Shown: positions 27,028 through 35,224 of the stretch, one piece after another
Layout: each line of letters starts with the position of its first letter
How positions within the stretch are numbered: the stretch's first letter is position 1
Source: Flagellimonas amphidinii
GTDB lineage: Bacteria > Bacteroidota > Bacteroidia > Flavobacteriales > Flavobacteriaceae
Reading direction: 5' to 3'
DNA: 64,000 bases
Assembly: GCF_013090115.1 (NCBI RefSeq)
Contig: NZ_JABFNN010000031.1
Location: 221,727-285,726 of the forward strand
Notes under the pieces: generated by a model
Database searches by the model: none
The model's input: the letters and a program-made list of their open reading frames with translations, nothing else
Told to the model about the DNA's origin: nothing
Position numbers and translations under genes: made by a program

Positions 27028-29121
27028 ATGACTAAAAAATTACTTTTCCTCTTAATTCTTTTAGGTACTACGGGGTTATTTGCACAGAATCTTCATGACG
27101 ATTCCAATGCAGCTTCTATAGAGAATGAAGCAAATACTACAACAGGATGGAACACATCTGGTAATTTGACCTCCAGTACTGACAATCCTTTTCAGGGCTC
27201 TTTTGCTATCAGTCTAGAAGCCTCACGAGCAGGTTCGGCCTCTGGTAGAGATATGAGTTATTCATTTAATGCCGTGGTTGGTGAAGAATACAATATCAGC
27301 ATCTGGGCCAGACAAGGCAACAATCCCAATAGTCCAGCTTTTGCCAATTGGTTTGGCTTTACAGGATTTAGCACTACAGCAATTACTTCGGGAACTTGGA
27401 CGGAATATACATGGACAGTTACCGCTACCAATGCTAATCCAATTATCAGAATATATACTTCTTCTAGAAATGCCAGTAATGTAGGGGATGAGGTACTTAT
27501 AGATAACATTTCAATTACAGTAGCGAACAGTGATGCGGAAGCACCAAGTGCGATTACAGATCTTTCCTCTTCAAATACTACAATGACTGGAACGGATTTA
27601 TCTTGGTCTGCATCCACAGATAATGTTGGAGTAAGCAATTATGAGGTTTTCCAAGATGGTGTAAGTATCGGGAATACAGGTACAAATACAACTTTTAATG
27701 TTACAGGTTTGGCACCCAATACAAGTTATGATTTTACTGTTTTTGCTGAAGATGTTGCCGGCAATGTTTCCTTGGTCAGTAATACGGAGACTGTTAATAC
27801 ACTATCTGACTCGCAGGCTCCTACAGCAGTAACGGATTTGTCTTCAACTAATACAACCTCAACAACGACGAGCCTTTCGTGGAGCACATCTGCAGATAAT
27901 ATTGGGGTGACCAACTATGAAGTTTTTCAGGATGGTGTAAGTATTGGAAATACAGGGACAAATACAACTTTTAATGTAACAGGACTTACAGCAAGTACAA
28001 GTTATGATTTTACCGTTTTTGCGGAAGACGCAGCGGGAAATACATCTTTGGTCAGTAATACAGAAACGGTAAATACTTTAGCGCTACCTGATACAGAGGC
28101 TCCCACAGCGATTTCCGATTTATCTTCTTCTACTACTACTTCTACTACTACTGATTTATCTTGGTCTGCATCCACAGATAATGTTGGGGTAACTAATTAT
28201 GAGGTTTTCCAAGATGGTGTGAGTATAGCCAATACGGGTACCGCAACAACTTTTAATGTTACAGGGCTTGCACCTGCTACTGGTTATGATTTTACCGTTT
28301 TTGCTGAAGATGCGGCAGGAAATACATCACTGGTCAGTAACACAGAAACTGTAAATACTCTTGGTGTGCCAGACACAGAAGCTCCAAGCGCAATAGTAGA
28401 CTTGGCTTCGTCAAATATTACATCTACTGGAACAACCTTGGCCTGGAGCCCATCTACAGATAATATTGGGGTGACCAACTATGAAGTTTTTCAAGATGGT
28501 GTGAGTATAGCCAATACAGGTACCACAACAAGTTTAGATGTAACGGGCCTTTCTGCCGATACCAGCTATGATTTTACAGTATTTGCTGAAGATGCTGCGG
28601 AGAATGTCTCCGCTGTAAGTAATTTGGAAACAGTAACAACTTCTGCAGGAACTGGTTTTGTAGATTACACCTCTGACAATTCCAATTTAACAACTGTTGA
28701 CTGGTCAGCGCGGGATTTGTTTGCAGATCGTAACATTGGAATTGGAACTACAGATACTCAAGGGTATAGATTGGCAGTTGCTGGGAATGTTATTTCCGAA
28801 GGTGTTAAGGTGGAGCTCCAAGGTAGCTGGCCAGATTTTGTTTTCGAAGAAGAATTTAATTTGTTGAAGTTGGAAGAGGTCAGGAAGTTTATTAAAACAA
28901 ATGGTCACTTACCTAATATTCCAAGCGAGGAAGAAGTTAAAAAAGATGGGATAGACCTAGGTCAAATGGATGCTAGATTACTTCAAAAAATAGAAGAACT
29001 TACACTTTATCTTTTGTCACAAGAAGAGGAAATCAAAAAATTGAAGAAAGAAAATACAGAGATTAAAGACATTTTAATTCGTCTAGATAAATTGGAACAT
29101 AGTGGTACTCCAAAACAATAA
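27028..29121 (+). CDS. Secreted protein with four FN3 repeats and a coiled-coil tail
   Basis: The 697-residue protein has a clear signal peptide (residues 1-19, ending LFAQ). A jelly-roll-like N-terminal domain (about 20-168) resembles carbohydrate-binding modules. Four consecutive fibronectin type III domains of about 94 residues follow (roughly 169-545). Each repeats the elements YEVFQDGVSI, TFNVTGL and YDFTVFAEDAAGN, nearly identical between copies. The C-terminal portion (about 565-697) has GIGTTDTQGYRLAVAGN and NGHLPNIPSEEEV, then an acidic-basic coiled coil. This module recurs at the ends of Bacteroidota surface proteins. I see no T9SS tail, so the route to the surface is unclear. A role in adhesion or glycan binding is inferred. 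Confidence 0.82.
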   Translation: MTKKLLFLLILLGTTGLFAQNLHDDSNAASIENEANTTTGWNTSGNLTSSTDNPFQGSFAISLEASRAGSASGRDMSYSFNAVVGEEYNISIWARQGNNPNSPAFANWFGFTGFSTTAITSGTWTEYTWTVTATNANPIIRIYTSSRNASNVGDEVLIDNISITVANSDAEAPSAITDLSSSNTTMTGTDLSWSASTDNVGVSNYEVFQDGVSIGNTGTNTTFNVTGLAPNTSYDFTVFAEDVAGNVSLVSNTETVNTLSDSQAPTAVTDLSSTNTTSTTTSLSWSTSADNIGVTNYEVFQDGVSIGNTGTNTTFNVTGLTASTSYDFTVFAEDAAGNTSLVSNTETVNTLALPDTEAPTAISDLSSSTTTSTTTDLSWSASTDNVGVTNYEVFQDGVSIANTGTATTFNVTGLAPATGYDFTVFAEDAAGNTSLVSNTETVNTLGVPDTEAPSAIVDLASSNITSTGTTLAWSPSTDNIGVTNYEVFQDGVSIANTGTTTSLDVTGLSADTSYDFTVFAEDAAENVSAVSNLETVTTSAGTGFVDYTSDNSNLTTVDWSARDLFADRNIGIGTTDTQGYRLAVAGNVISEGVKVELQGSWPDFVFEEEFNLLKLEEVRKFIKTNGHLPNIPSEEEVKKDGIDLGQMDARLLQKIEELTLYLLSQEEEIKKLKKENTEIKDILIRLDKLEHSGTPKQ
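27532..28650 (+). repeat. Four tandem FN3-encoding repeats of about 280 bases
   Basis: Units start near 27532, 27808, 28093 and 28378. Many stretches, for example those encoding NYEVFQDGVSI and SYDFTVFAED, are almost identical at the DNA level. This suggests recent duplication or gene conversion and possible copy-number variation between strains. Confidence 0.75.
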
Positions 29122-29145
29122 ATAGGTTGTTTTGAGTTTTGCATC

Positions 29146-29153
29146 TATGTTTG
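29146..29153 (+). promoter_or_regulatory. Candidate -7 element for the tyrosinase gene
   Basis: TATGTTTG matches TAnnTTTG exactly and ends 32 bases before the ATG at 29186. It allows the tyrosinase to be transcribed separately from the FN3 gene. Confidence 0.38.
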
Positions 29154-29185
29154 GAAGAAAAGACATACCCATCACATCTTATTAT

Positions 29186-30568
29186 ATGAAAAAAAATTAC
29201 GTAACGAGCCTTATTTTGCTGACCATACTTTTTAGTCAATCTATTTTTGGACAAAGTATTCGAAAGGGTTTTGATGAAATGACCGATTATGAAATTACTG
29301 AGTTGGTGGATGCATTTTATGAGCTGAGAAATGGTGCTGATTTGTTCAATGATCTGGCTACTTTTCATGGGGACTTTTTCAATTTTGATAATACTGCTGA
29401 TCCAACTCGTTTAGACTTGCATTTCAACTTGCCTGATGAACCTGAGCGTGAGATATTTTTGGCATGGCATAGAAGGCAAATGTTTGAAATGGAACAGGCT
29501 GTGCAAGATATCAACCCAGAGATAAGTTTGGGATATTGGAATTCAATTCAATATCAGTCTACGACAGATGCATTATGGGACGAAGATTTTTTAGGAAGTT
29601 TTGATGCAAATTGGTCTTTAGGAAGAAATCTAGGGGGAGATGGTCCAATGCCAACTTCTACAAATCTCAGCAATTTATTGGCAGAAACTGATTTCTTTAC
29701 ATTTTCTAATACTTTGGAACGCGAAGCAGTGCATAGAGGAGCTCATGTTTGGACAGGTCGTCCAATGAGTACATCTTTATCTCCAAGGGATCCCGTATTT
29801 TATTTTCATCATTCCCATGTTGATAAAGTATGGCATGATTGGGAAGAAATACATCAAAGCTCATCTTTCATTACCACATCTATGCTACGCTATGATGGCA
29901 CCTATGTTTTTGATGGTGAGACTTTACCTTTGGTAGATCCAAATGATATAACTGATTCAAGAGTATATGGCGTTTTTTATGCTGAAAATGGATTAGCTGA
30001 ATTAGACAATTATATTGTTAGTAACACCTATAATCCAGAAGAAATTTTTTACTATCAATTTAATATACAGGCAGGTGATAACTTTTTGGTTCCAGTAGGT
30101 ACTGTTGCTAGGTTTGAGTCTGTTAATGAAATTAATCTAACTCCTGGTTTTGAGGCAGTTCCTGGTTCTTCCTTTGAGGCTTTGATAGATACCCAAAATG
30201 GAGGAAACAATAATAAGGCAGGTTTACTGGTGAAAACTCGTGAATATAACCCTTACCAATATTCAGAAAAATTATTTGAACCCATAGTATGGGAAGAGGG
30301 GGGTAATCTTTTAGATGATAAGCCCATCGTTATTACCGCTCATCCAAACCCATTTACCGAGAAAATCACTATCAACTTAAGTAAACGTAAAGATTGTGTT
30401 ATAGAGGTATTCAATATGATGGGGATGTTGATTAGAGAGGAGGCTTTCCAAAACACAGATACCTTAATAATAAAAGATCTTTATGGATTGGCATCTGGGT
30501 TTTATGTGATTCGAGTTACTGATGCAGAAGGAAATCTACTGGTAGTCAAACGAGTTATAAAAATGTAA
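29186..30568 (+). CDS. Secreted tyrosinase-family copper oxidase with T9SS sorting domain
   Basis: The start is the ATG at 29186 (MKKNYVTSLILLTILFSQ), which gives a clean signal peptide. The longer TTG frame at 29132 would bury it. The product is 460 residues. The type 3 copper site is complete by eye. The CuA histidines are H61 (ATFHGDF), H79 (LDLHFN) and H95 (FLAWHRRQMFEME). The CuB ligands are H183 and H187 (VHRGAHVW) and H209 (FYFHHSHVDKVWHDW). Such enzymes oxidise phenols to o-quinones. The last 80 residues form a T9SS type A sorting domain with AHPNPFTEKITI and a final ASGFYVIRV...VKRVIKM, so the enzyme is predicted to be exported to the surface or medium. The natural substrate is unknown. 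A copper-type TonB/HMA pair lies directly downstream in the opposite direction. Confidence 0.92.
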   Translation: MKKNYVTSLILLTILFSQSIFGQSIRKGFDEMTDYEITELVDAFYELRNGADLFNDLATFHGDFFNFDNTADPTRLDLHFNLPDEPEREIFLAWHRRQMFEMEQAVQDINPEISLGYWNSIQYQSTTDALWDEDFLGSFDANWSLGRNLGGDGPMPTSTNLSNLLAETDFFTFSNTLEREAVHRGAHVWTGRPMSTSLSPRDPVFYFHHSHVDKVWHDWEEIHQSSSFITTSMLRYDGTYVFDGETLPLVDPNDITDSRVYGVFYAENGLAELDNYIVSNTYNPEEIFYYQFNIQAGDNFLVPVGTVARFESVNEINLTPGFEAVPGSSFEALIDTQNGGNNNKAGLLVKTREYNPYQYSEKLFEPIVWEEGGNLLDDKPIVITAHPNPFTEKITINLSKRKDCVIEVFNMMGMLIREEAFQNTDTLIIKDLYGLASGFYVIRVTDAEGNLLVVKRVIKM

Positions 30569-30570
30569 TA

Positions 30571-30598
30571 AAAAAGGGCCTTTCAAAGGCCCTTTTTT
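30571..30598 (+). terminator. Bidirectional intrinsic terminator after the tyrosinase gene
   Basis: AAAAAGGGCCTTT pairs with AAAGGCCCTTTTTT around a minimal loop, giving GC-rich arms with flanking A and T runs. It lies between the convergent tyrosinase and HMA-protein genes. Confidence 0.9.
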
Positions 30599-30604
30599 AT
30601 GTGT

Positions 30605-30967
30605 TTAATGTTTCCCGTGATTCATATGGGAACTTTCAGGGTTTCTATATTTGCAACACTCAGGTAAGTTGTTATATACTTCTAATGGGGCTGTAAATCC
30701 TTCAGAATCGTGACCGACCTCTGCAATTTTTTCCTTTACATCATCAACGGAACATTTACGCTCATCAATTATAGCATTGAATTGCTTGCTCTCTGAGTCC
30801 CAAGAGGCGAACTTTACTCCTTTAATTTTAACAGCGGTCTTTTCAATACGATTTTGGCACATCCAACAATTACCTTTTACCTCAAAGGAGATGGATTTAT
30901 TTTTATCCTGACCATAACCTATACTTATGGTAAATAGCATTAAAAAGGGAAGTATTATTTTTTTCAT
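30605..30967 (-). CDS. Exported heavy-metal-associated (HMA) domain protein
   Basis: The start is the ATG at 30967 (MKKIILPFLMLFTISIG), giving 120 residues with a signal peptide ending GYGQ. The HMA-like fold has the metal-binding KGNCWMCQNR (C34 and C37), followed by IEKTAVKIKGVKFASWD. A cysteine pair, PECCKYRN, and a histidine-rich tail (HMNHGKH, residues 114-120) could add metal sites. CxxC HMA proteins usually bind Cu(I) or other soft metals. It starts 10 bases after the TonB receptor stop and is clearly in its operon. A periplasmic metal-relay role is inferred. Confidence 0.85.
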   Translation of the reverse strand: MKKIILPFLMLFTISIGYGQDKNKSISFEVKGNCWMCQNRIEKTAVKIKGVKFASWDSESKQFNAIIDERKCSVDDVKEKIAEVGHDSEGFTAPLEVYNNLPECCKYRNPESSHMNHGKH

Positions 30968-30977
30968 GGTGTTAAAG

Positions 30978-33212
30978 TTAAATTTTATATCTAAAACCAA
31001 TGTAATAAGCGCTCTCTAAAACTGGCCCATATAATATGGTGCTGTCAAAATAAGTGCCAAAAGGGTCATTGGGATCAATTATAGGGGTGTTTTGGGTGAA
31101 ACCATTGATGTTTTCACCTCCAACATACAATTCAAATTTGTTTGAAAACACTTTTGTTATCTGTGCATTGATTAGTCCGTAAGCTGGAGAGTGAGAGGAT
31201 AGTTGAAATTCTTCAGGGTTGGTACTGGTGTTAGGGAGCCTTTGTTTGCCCAAAAAGTTGGCAGTGAAGTCAAATCGCCATTGATTGTTATTTTTCTTTT
31301 GGGTTTCATAATTTAGGTTGACAAAAAAACGATAAGTAGGCTGTAATGGTCTATCCAATGTACCACTGGTGTAATCGGTAACAACATCAAAATATTTATA
31401 GGTGGTCCTCAAATGAAAATCTTGAAGGATTTCATAGTTTAAATCAATTTGTAAACTATTGGAATAACTATTGCCATCAAGATTATAAAAAGAAACTTCT
31501 CGCGGGTTTTCCCAATCCACTACAACTTGATTTTCAAAATCTGTTCGATAAAAATCCACCGAAAAATCCAAAACACGATTCCAGAGATATAGTTTCTGCA
31601 TAAAACTAACTCCATAATTCCATGCTTTTTCAGGCTCAAGTCCATAATAATTACCACCATTCCCATTAATAACAATCTGTCTAGAAGATGCAAATAGTTG
31701 TTGGTTTTCCGCAAAAATATTAGCGCCACGTTTACCTCTTCCAAAAGACGCTCTAAAACTGGCCTTATCCCACAATGAATATCTTAAATGGAACCTTGGT
31801 GTTATAAAAGCATTTAAATTATTGTGTTGGTCGGCCCTTAGCCCAGCCACAAAGCTTAAACCTTCAAGATTGTCGAAAGTGTATTCAAGAAAAGCGCCAA
31901 TAGCATTATCATATCTATTGAATTCGGTTTGATTAACGCGTTCATTAAAAGTATCATGGGTAAGACTGATTCCAGTTTTGAACTTGTGTTGCGTACTGCC
32001 AATAATACTATTGAAAATAAGGTTGGAATAAAATGATTGATGATCAATGTTGTATTGATTCAATCCATAAAAAGAATTTTGATCATGATTGCTATATGCT
32101 GTTTGAAAGCCAAAGCTTTGATAGGGTAGATTCGGGAAAACATATCCTAGTTTTGCAGAAACATCCAATCTTGATGTGGTAATTTCACTACCCCAGGAAT
32201 TGTTGGTAAGCTTATCAGTTTCAATATTGAAATCAGATTGTCCTATTTCTTTGGTGTCAGATAAATACTGAATATTTGCAAAACTGACCCATCCGGTCTC
32301 AGCATTTTGATATTGCCAACGATTCATAAAATTCACTTGTTTGGCCAAAGGAGTATCCAAAAATGAATCCTCGTTATTATCAATATAACCATTACGTAAA
32401 TTTGCATGAATGTATATCCCCATTCCAAGTTCATCAGATATATTGTGATTGAATCTTGAATTGAATTCATATCGTTCATAGTTGTTGGCATACATATTTA
32501 AGAAGAAGCGCTTATCTGTAAGCGGTTTTACTAATTCACTGTTGATGTGCCCCGAGATGCTTTCAAAACCATTCAAAACACTACCAGCACCTTTAGTAAT
32601 CTGGATGCTTTCTATCCAGGAACCGGGTATGAAAGAAAGGCCAAATACTTGTGAAGCTCCCCTTATTGAAGGCATATTTTCTTGTGTAAACATTAAATAT
32701 GGGCTTGTTAGTCCCAACATTTGAATTTGTTTGGCCCCAAGTACTGCATCTGAAATGTTGACATCCACAGAAGGATTGGTTTCAAAACTCTCCGAAAGAT
32801 TGCAACAAGCAGCCTTTAGCATTTCCCGACTATCAACAGATACTACATTTTGTACTTTGAAAAGGGATTTTTGTAAAGGTGCTACCTCTTTTTCTACTAC
32901 AACCTCATCCAAAACTACAGTTGGATATAATACAATTTTTCCTAGGTTGGGTCTATTTACAGGAATGGTATCTGACCGATAACCAACCGAACTAATGACA
33001 AGCTTTTTTATATCTGATCTATACGGAATTTGAAAATTTCCTAAAGAATCAGTCGTTGTGCCAACAGTGGTTGATAACCAATATACATTCGCGTAGGGGA
33101 GAACAATGGTCTTACCTTTTTCATTGTACTCTACTACCTTCCCGATAACCTGAATCTGGGACTGACAGTATTGCCCTGTTATAATGAGAAACAGAAATAA
33201 AGGAAATTTCAT
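30978..33212 (-). CDS. TonB-dependent receptor with carboxypeptidase-like N-terminal domain, probable metal uptake
   Basis: The 744-residue outer-membrane receptor has a signal peptide. A carboxypeptidase D regulatory-like domain (about 20-105) contains TVGTTTDSLGNFQIPY. The plug domain follows with KAACCNLSESFETNPSVDV near residue 136 and VLNGFESISGHINSELV near residue 211. The 22-strand barrel region ends in YYIGFRYKI, a typical aromatic-terminated last strand. Receptors with this double-cysteine plug segment are found beside HMA proteins in Bacteroidota. Copper or another soft metal is the best guess from its operon with the HMA gene. The promoter candidate at 33273-33280 is on the same strand. 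Confidence 0.88.
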   Translation of the reverse strand: MKFPLFLFLIITGQYCQSQIQVIGKVVEYNEKGKTIVLPYANVYWLSTTVGTTTDSLGNFQIPYRSDIKKLVISSVGYRSDTIPVNRPNLGKIVLYPTVVLDEVVVEKEVAPLQKSLFKVQNVVSVDSREMLKAACCNLSESFETNPSVDVNISDAVLGAKQIQMLGLTSPYLMFTQENMPSIRGASQVFGLSFIPGSWIESIQITKGAGSVLNGFESISGHINSELVKPLTDKRFFLNMYANNYERYEFNSRFNHNISDELGMGIYIHANLRNGYIDNNEDSFLDTPLAKQVNFMNRWQYQNAETGWVSFANIQYLSDTKEIGQSDFNIETDKLTNNSWGSEITTSRLDVSAKLGYVFPNLPYQSFGFQTAYSNHDQNSFYGLNQYNIDHQSFYSNLIFNSIIGSTQHKFKTGISLTHDTFNERVNQTEFNRYDNAIGAFLEYTFDNLEGLSFVAGLRADQHNNLNAFITPRFHLRYSLWDKASFRASFGRGKRGANIFAENQQLFASSRQIVINGNGGNYYGLEPEKAWNYGVSFMQKLYLWNRVLDFSVDFYRTDFENQVVVDWENPREVSFYNLDGNSYSNSLQIDLNYEILQDFHLRTTYKYFDVVTDYTSGTLDRPLQPTYRFFVNLNYETQKKNNNQWRFDFTANFLGKQRLPNTSTNPEEFQLSSHSPAYGLINAQITKVFSNKFELYVGGENINGFTQNTPIIDPNDPFGTYFDSTILYGPVLESAYYIGFRYKI

Positions 33213-33272
33213 TTCCGATGAGGTAATTTTGAGTGATAAAGCTAGGACTTTTAATGATTATTTAATGATTGT

Positions 33273-33280
33273 CAAAGGTA
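33273..33280 (-). promoter_or_regulatory. Candidate -7 element for the TonB receptor-HMA operon
   Basis: The reverse strand reads TACCTTTG, matching TAnnTTTG, 61 bases before the receptor ATG in the divergent gap with the 133-residue protein gene. Confidence 0.38.
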
Positions 33281-33367
33281 TTTTAACATAGGAGTGTATT
33301 TCATAGATTTTTTTGACTTTTTAAAGAAATAAAAAACCATGACAAATGTCATATAGTAACTTTAAAA

Positions 33368-33769
33368 ATGCATAGTGTTAGTAGGTTAGTGTTTTGGAAT
33401 GGACAATGGATAAAAAGTTGGGCCGTCTTATTTTTAGGTATTATTTTTTGTCTTCTTTTGGGTTGTGGTGCTTTTGCCCAAAAGTCTGTTGATACCAAGA
33501 TTAGGATTATCAACAATAGTAAATTCTCGTTAAGCCAAGTATCCCTGTTCTCCATGCGCTTTGAGGATTTGCAATCTGGTGACACATCTGTATATAAAGT
33601 ATTGAAGTACAATTCGTTGATGCACGATCCTTTGATTTATTGCATCAGCGACAGTATTAATTATGGGAGATATGTGAAAATTCCATCAACAGAAGCTAAA
33701 CAATATGTTTATGTTGTGGACAGTCTTGCTGATAGAATGATTTATGTAAATTCTTTTGAAGACCAATAG
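33368..33769 (+). CDS. Hypothetical exported protein
   Basis: The 133-residue protein has a long, tryptophan-containing N-terminal region and a hydrophobic signal segment (AVLFLGIIFCLLLGCGAFAQ is about residues 19-38), with cleavage likely after FAQ. The mature part is short and beta-rich, with TKIRIINNSKFSLSQVSLFS and a final YVYVVDSLADRMIYV. I recognise no family. It is divergent from the TonB receptor and 54 bases upstream of the CapK-like gene, without an obvious coupling to either. A LLGCG sequence could serve as a lipobox, so a lipoprotein is an alternative. Confidence 0.65.
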   Translation: MHSVSRLVFWNGQWIKSWAVLFLGIIFCLLLGCGAFAQKSVDTKIRIINNSKFSLSQVSLFSMRFEDLQSGDTSVYKVLKYNSLMHDPLIYCISDSINYGRYVKIPSTEAKQYVYVVDSLADRMIYVNSFEDQ

Positions 33770-33823
33770 GTTTAAATTATCAAATCAACAACCAAATAAG
33801 CACGAAACGGCTTAAATAGACAT

Positions 33824-35209
33824 ATGAGGAGAACACTAGAACAATTTAGAAAGCTTTCATTTTGGGGTTATGATATCCTAAATGGGAGCAATGTTCTGAA
33901 GCATTACAAGCAGATTAAACGGATTCAGGACAAACCTAATTCCCCTGAATCTACAAGAATTATAAAAGAGAATCTTTCAAACATTCTAAAACATGCTGGA
34001 CAAAGCGTGCCTTATTATGACGGGCAAATATTATCTGATACGCCTAATTTGGAGGAATTTCCAGTAATTGACAAACAAACAGTAAGGGATAATTTTGAGG
34101 CTTTTCGAAGTGTTTCGTTCAAAAACGCATACAACCACCAAGTATTGACAAGTGGTTCTACAGGAAAACCTTTTAAGATTTATCATGATAGAAATAAACG
34201 TTTCAGGAATACCGCGGATACCATTTTCTTTGCTCAAAAAGCAGGTTATGAAATTGGAGCCAAACTATACTACCTAAGACTCTGGGACAAACAATATTTC
34301 AAATCAAAATTTCAATCATGGTCCCAAAATGTATCTCCGTATTCTGTGGATGATCTAGATGATGAAAACATTCCAAGATTGGTGAATGAGCTTGAAAGTG
34401 ACCGATCAGAAATTAATGTCTTGGCTTATACTTCAGCACTTGATTCCATTTGTAAATATTTAGAAGAACACCGTGACCAACCATTAAGCGGTAAATTCTC
34501 TTCCATAATTGCTATGGCTGAGGCCTTGGGTAATGATGTTAAGCAAAAGGTTTATAAGTATTTTGGAGCCGAAGTACTTTCGAGGTATTCTAATAGCGAA
34601 AATGGAATTTTGGCCCAGCAGACATTGACAAGTTCAGGAAAATTTGAAATTAATACAGCAAGCTATCATATAGAACTATTGGATTTGAACAAGGATGAAC
34701 CTGTAAAACCAGGAGAACCAGGAAGAATCGTGCTTACAGATTATTATAATTATGCTATGCCCATGGTAAGATATGATACTGGGGATGTTGGCATTTTAGA
34801 GTATAATCCAATTACTGGACAACCATTGTTCGCAAAAATAGAGGGACGTAAAATGGATATGTTCATCAATACCAAAGGGGAATTTATTTCATCCCATATC
34901 ATACATCATATTCTTCAGTTTAAGGGTATAGAGCAATTTCAGTTTATCCAAGAATCATTGGATGAATATATTATTAAGATGAAAGTATCCAAGAAATTGG
35001 ATAAGCAGGATGAAAATGCGCTTCAACAACAATATTTGGGCTATTTTGGTCAGAATGCCAAGATTACTATCCAATATGTGGAGGATATTCCATTACTTGC
35101 TTCAGGAAAAAGAAAGTTGGTCATCAATAATGTCCTCAGCAATCAAAAAAGAACTACGCGTAGTTCTTTTAAATCAATAGAAAACTATGATCTAAAAAAA
35201 GTGATTTAA
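33824..35209 (+). CDS. CapK/PaaK-like AMP-dependent ligase of a polysaccharide locus
   Basis: The 461-residue soluble protein belongs to the phenylacetate-CoA-ligase-like branch of the adenylate-forming enzymes. The ATP loop LTSGSTGKPFKIY is at 108-120. The later YSNSENGILAQ near residue 257 and MVRYDTGDVG near residue 314 match the AMP-binding core. In glycan loci such proteins are called CapK or WcfA-like and may activate an organic acid for transfer onto a sugar, but none has been shown to act here. No acyl-carrier protein lies next to it. It opens the polysaccharide locus and ends in a terminator shared with the convergent glycosyltransferase. Confidence 0.82.
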   Translation: MRRTLEQFRKLSFWGYDILNGSNVLKHYKQIKRIQDKPNSPESTRIIKENLSNILKHAGQSVPYYDGQILSDTPNLEEFPVIDKQTVRDNFEAFRSVSFKNAYNHQVLTSGSTGKPFKIYHDRNKRFRNTADTIFFAQKAGYEIGAKLYYLRLWDKQYFKSKFQSWSQNVSPYSVDDLDDENIPRLVNELESDRSEINVLAYTSALDSICKYLEEHRDQPLSGKFSSIIAMAEALGNDVKQKVYKYFGAEVLSRYSNSENGILAQQTLTSSGKFEINTASYHIELLDLNKDEPVKPGEPGRIVLTDYYNYAMPMVRYDTGDVGILEYNPITGQPLFAKIEGRKMDMFINTKGEFISSHIIHHILQFKGIEQFQFIQESLDEYIIKMKVSKKLDKQDENALQQQYLGYFGQNAKITIQYVEDIPLLASGKRKLVINNVLSNQKRTTRSSFKSIENYDLKKVI

Positions 35210-35224
35210 CTTTAATCACTTTTT
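35196..35224. terminator. Bidirectional terminator overlapping two stop codons
   Basis: AAAAAGTGATT pairs with AATCACTTTTT around a seven-base loop. The loop holds the TAA of the CapK-like gene (35207-35209), and the right arm covers the TGA of the convergent glycosyltransferase (35216-35218). A and T runs on both sides support termination in both directions. Confidence 0.8.

Noticed and set aside
27258..28478. Antisense frames within the FN3 repeats
   Set aside because: They repeat with the same period as the FN3 units and mirror them, so they are shadows of the repeat DNA and not genes.
27532..28650. Possible CRISPR or satellite array
   Set aside because: The units are 280 bases, in frame, and encode FN3 domains. 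There are no short repeats with unique spacers.
28700..29121. FN3 protein tail as a phage tail fibre
   Set aside because: The GIGTT...HLPNIPS coiled-coil end is common in Bacteroidota surface proteins, and no phage genes lie nearby.
29132..29185. TTG-started N-terminal extension of the tyrosinase
   Set aside because: It would place 18 polar residues before the signal peptide and overlaps the candidate promoter. The ATG at 29186 fits better.
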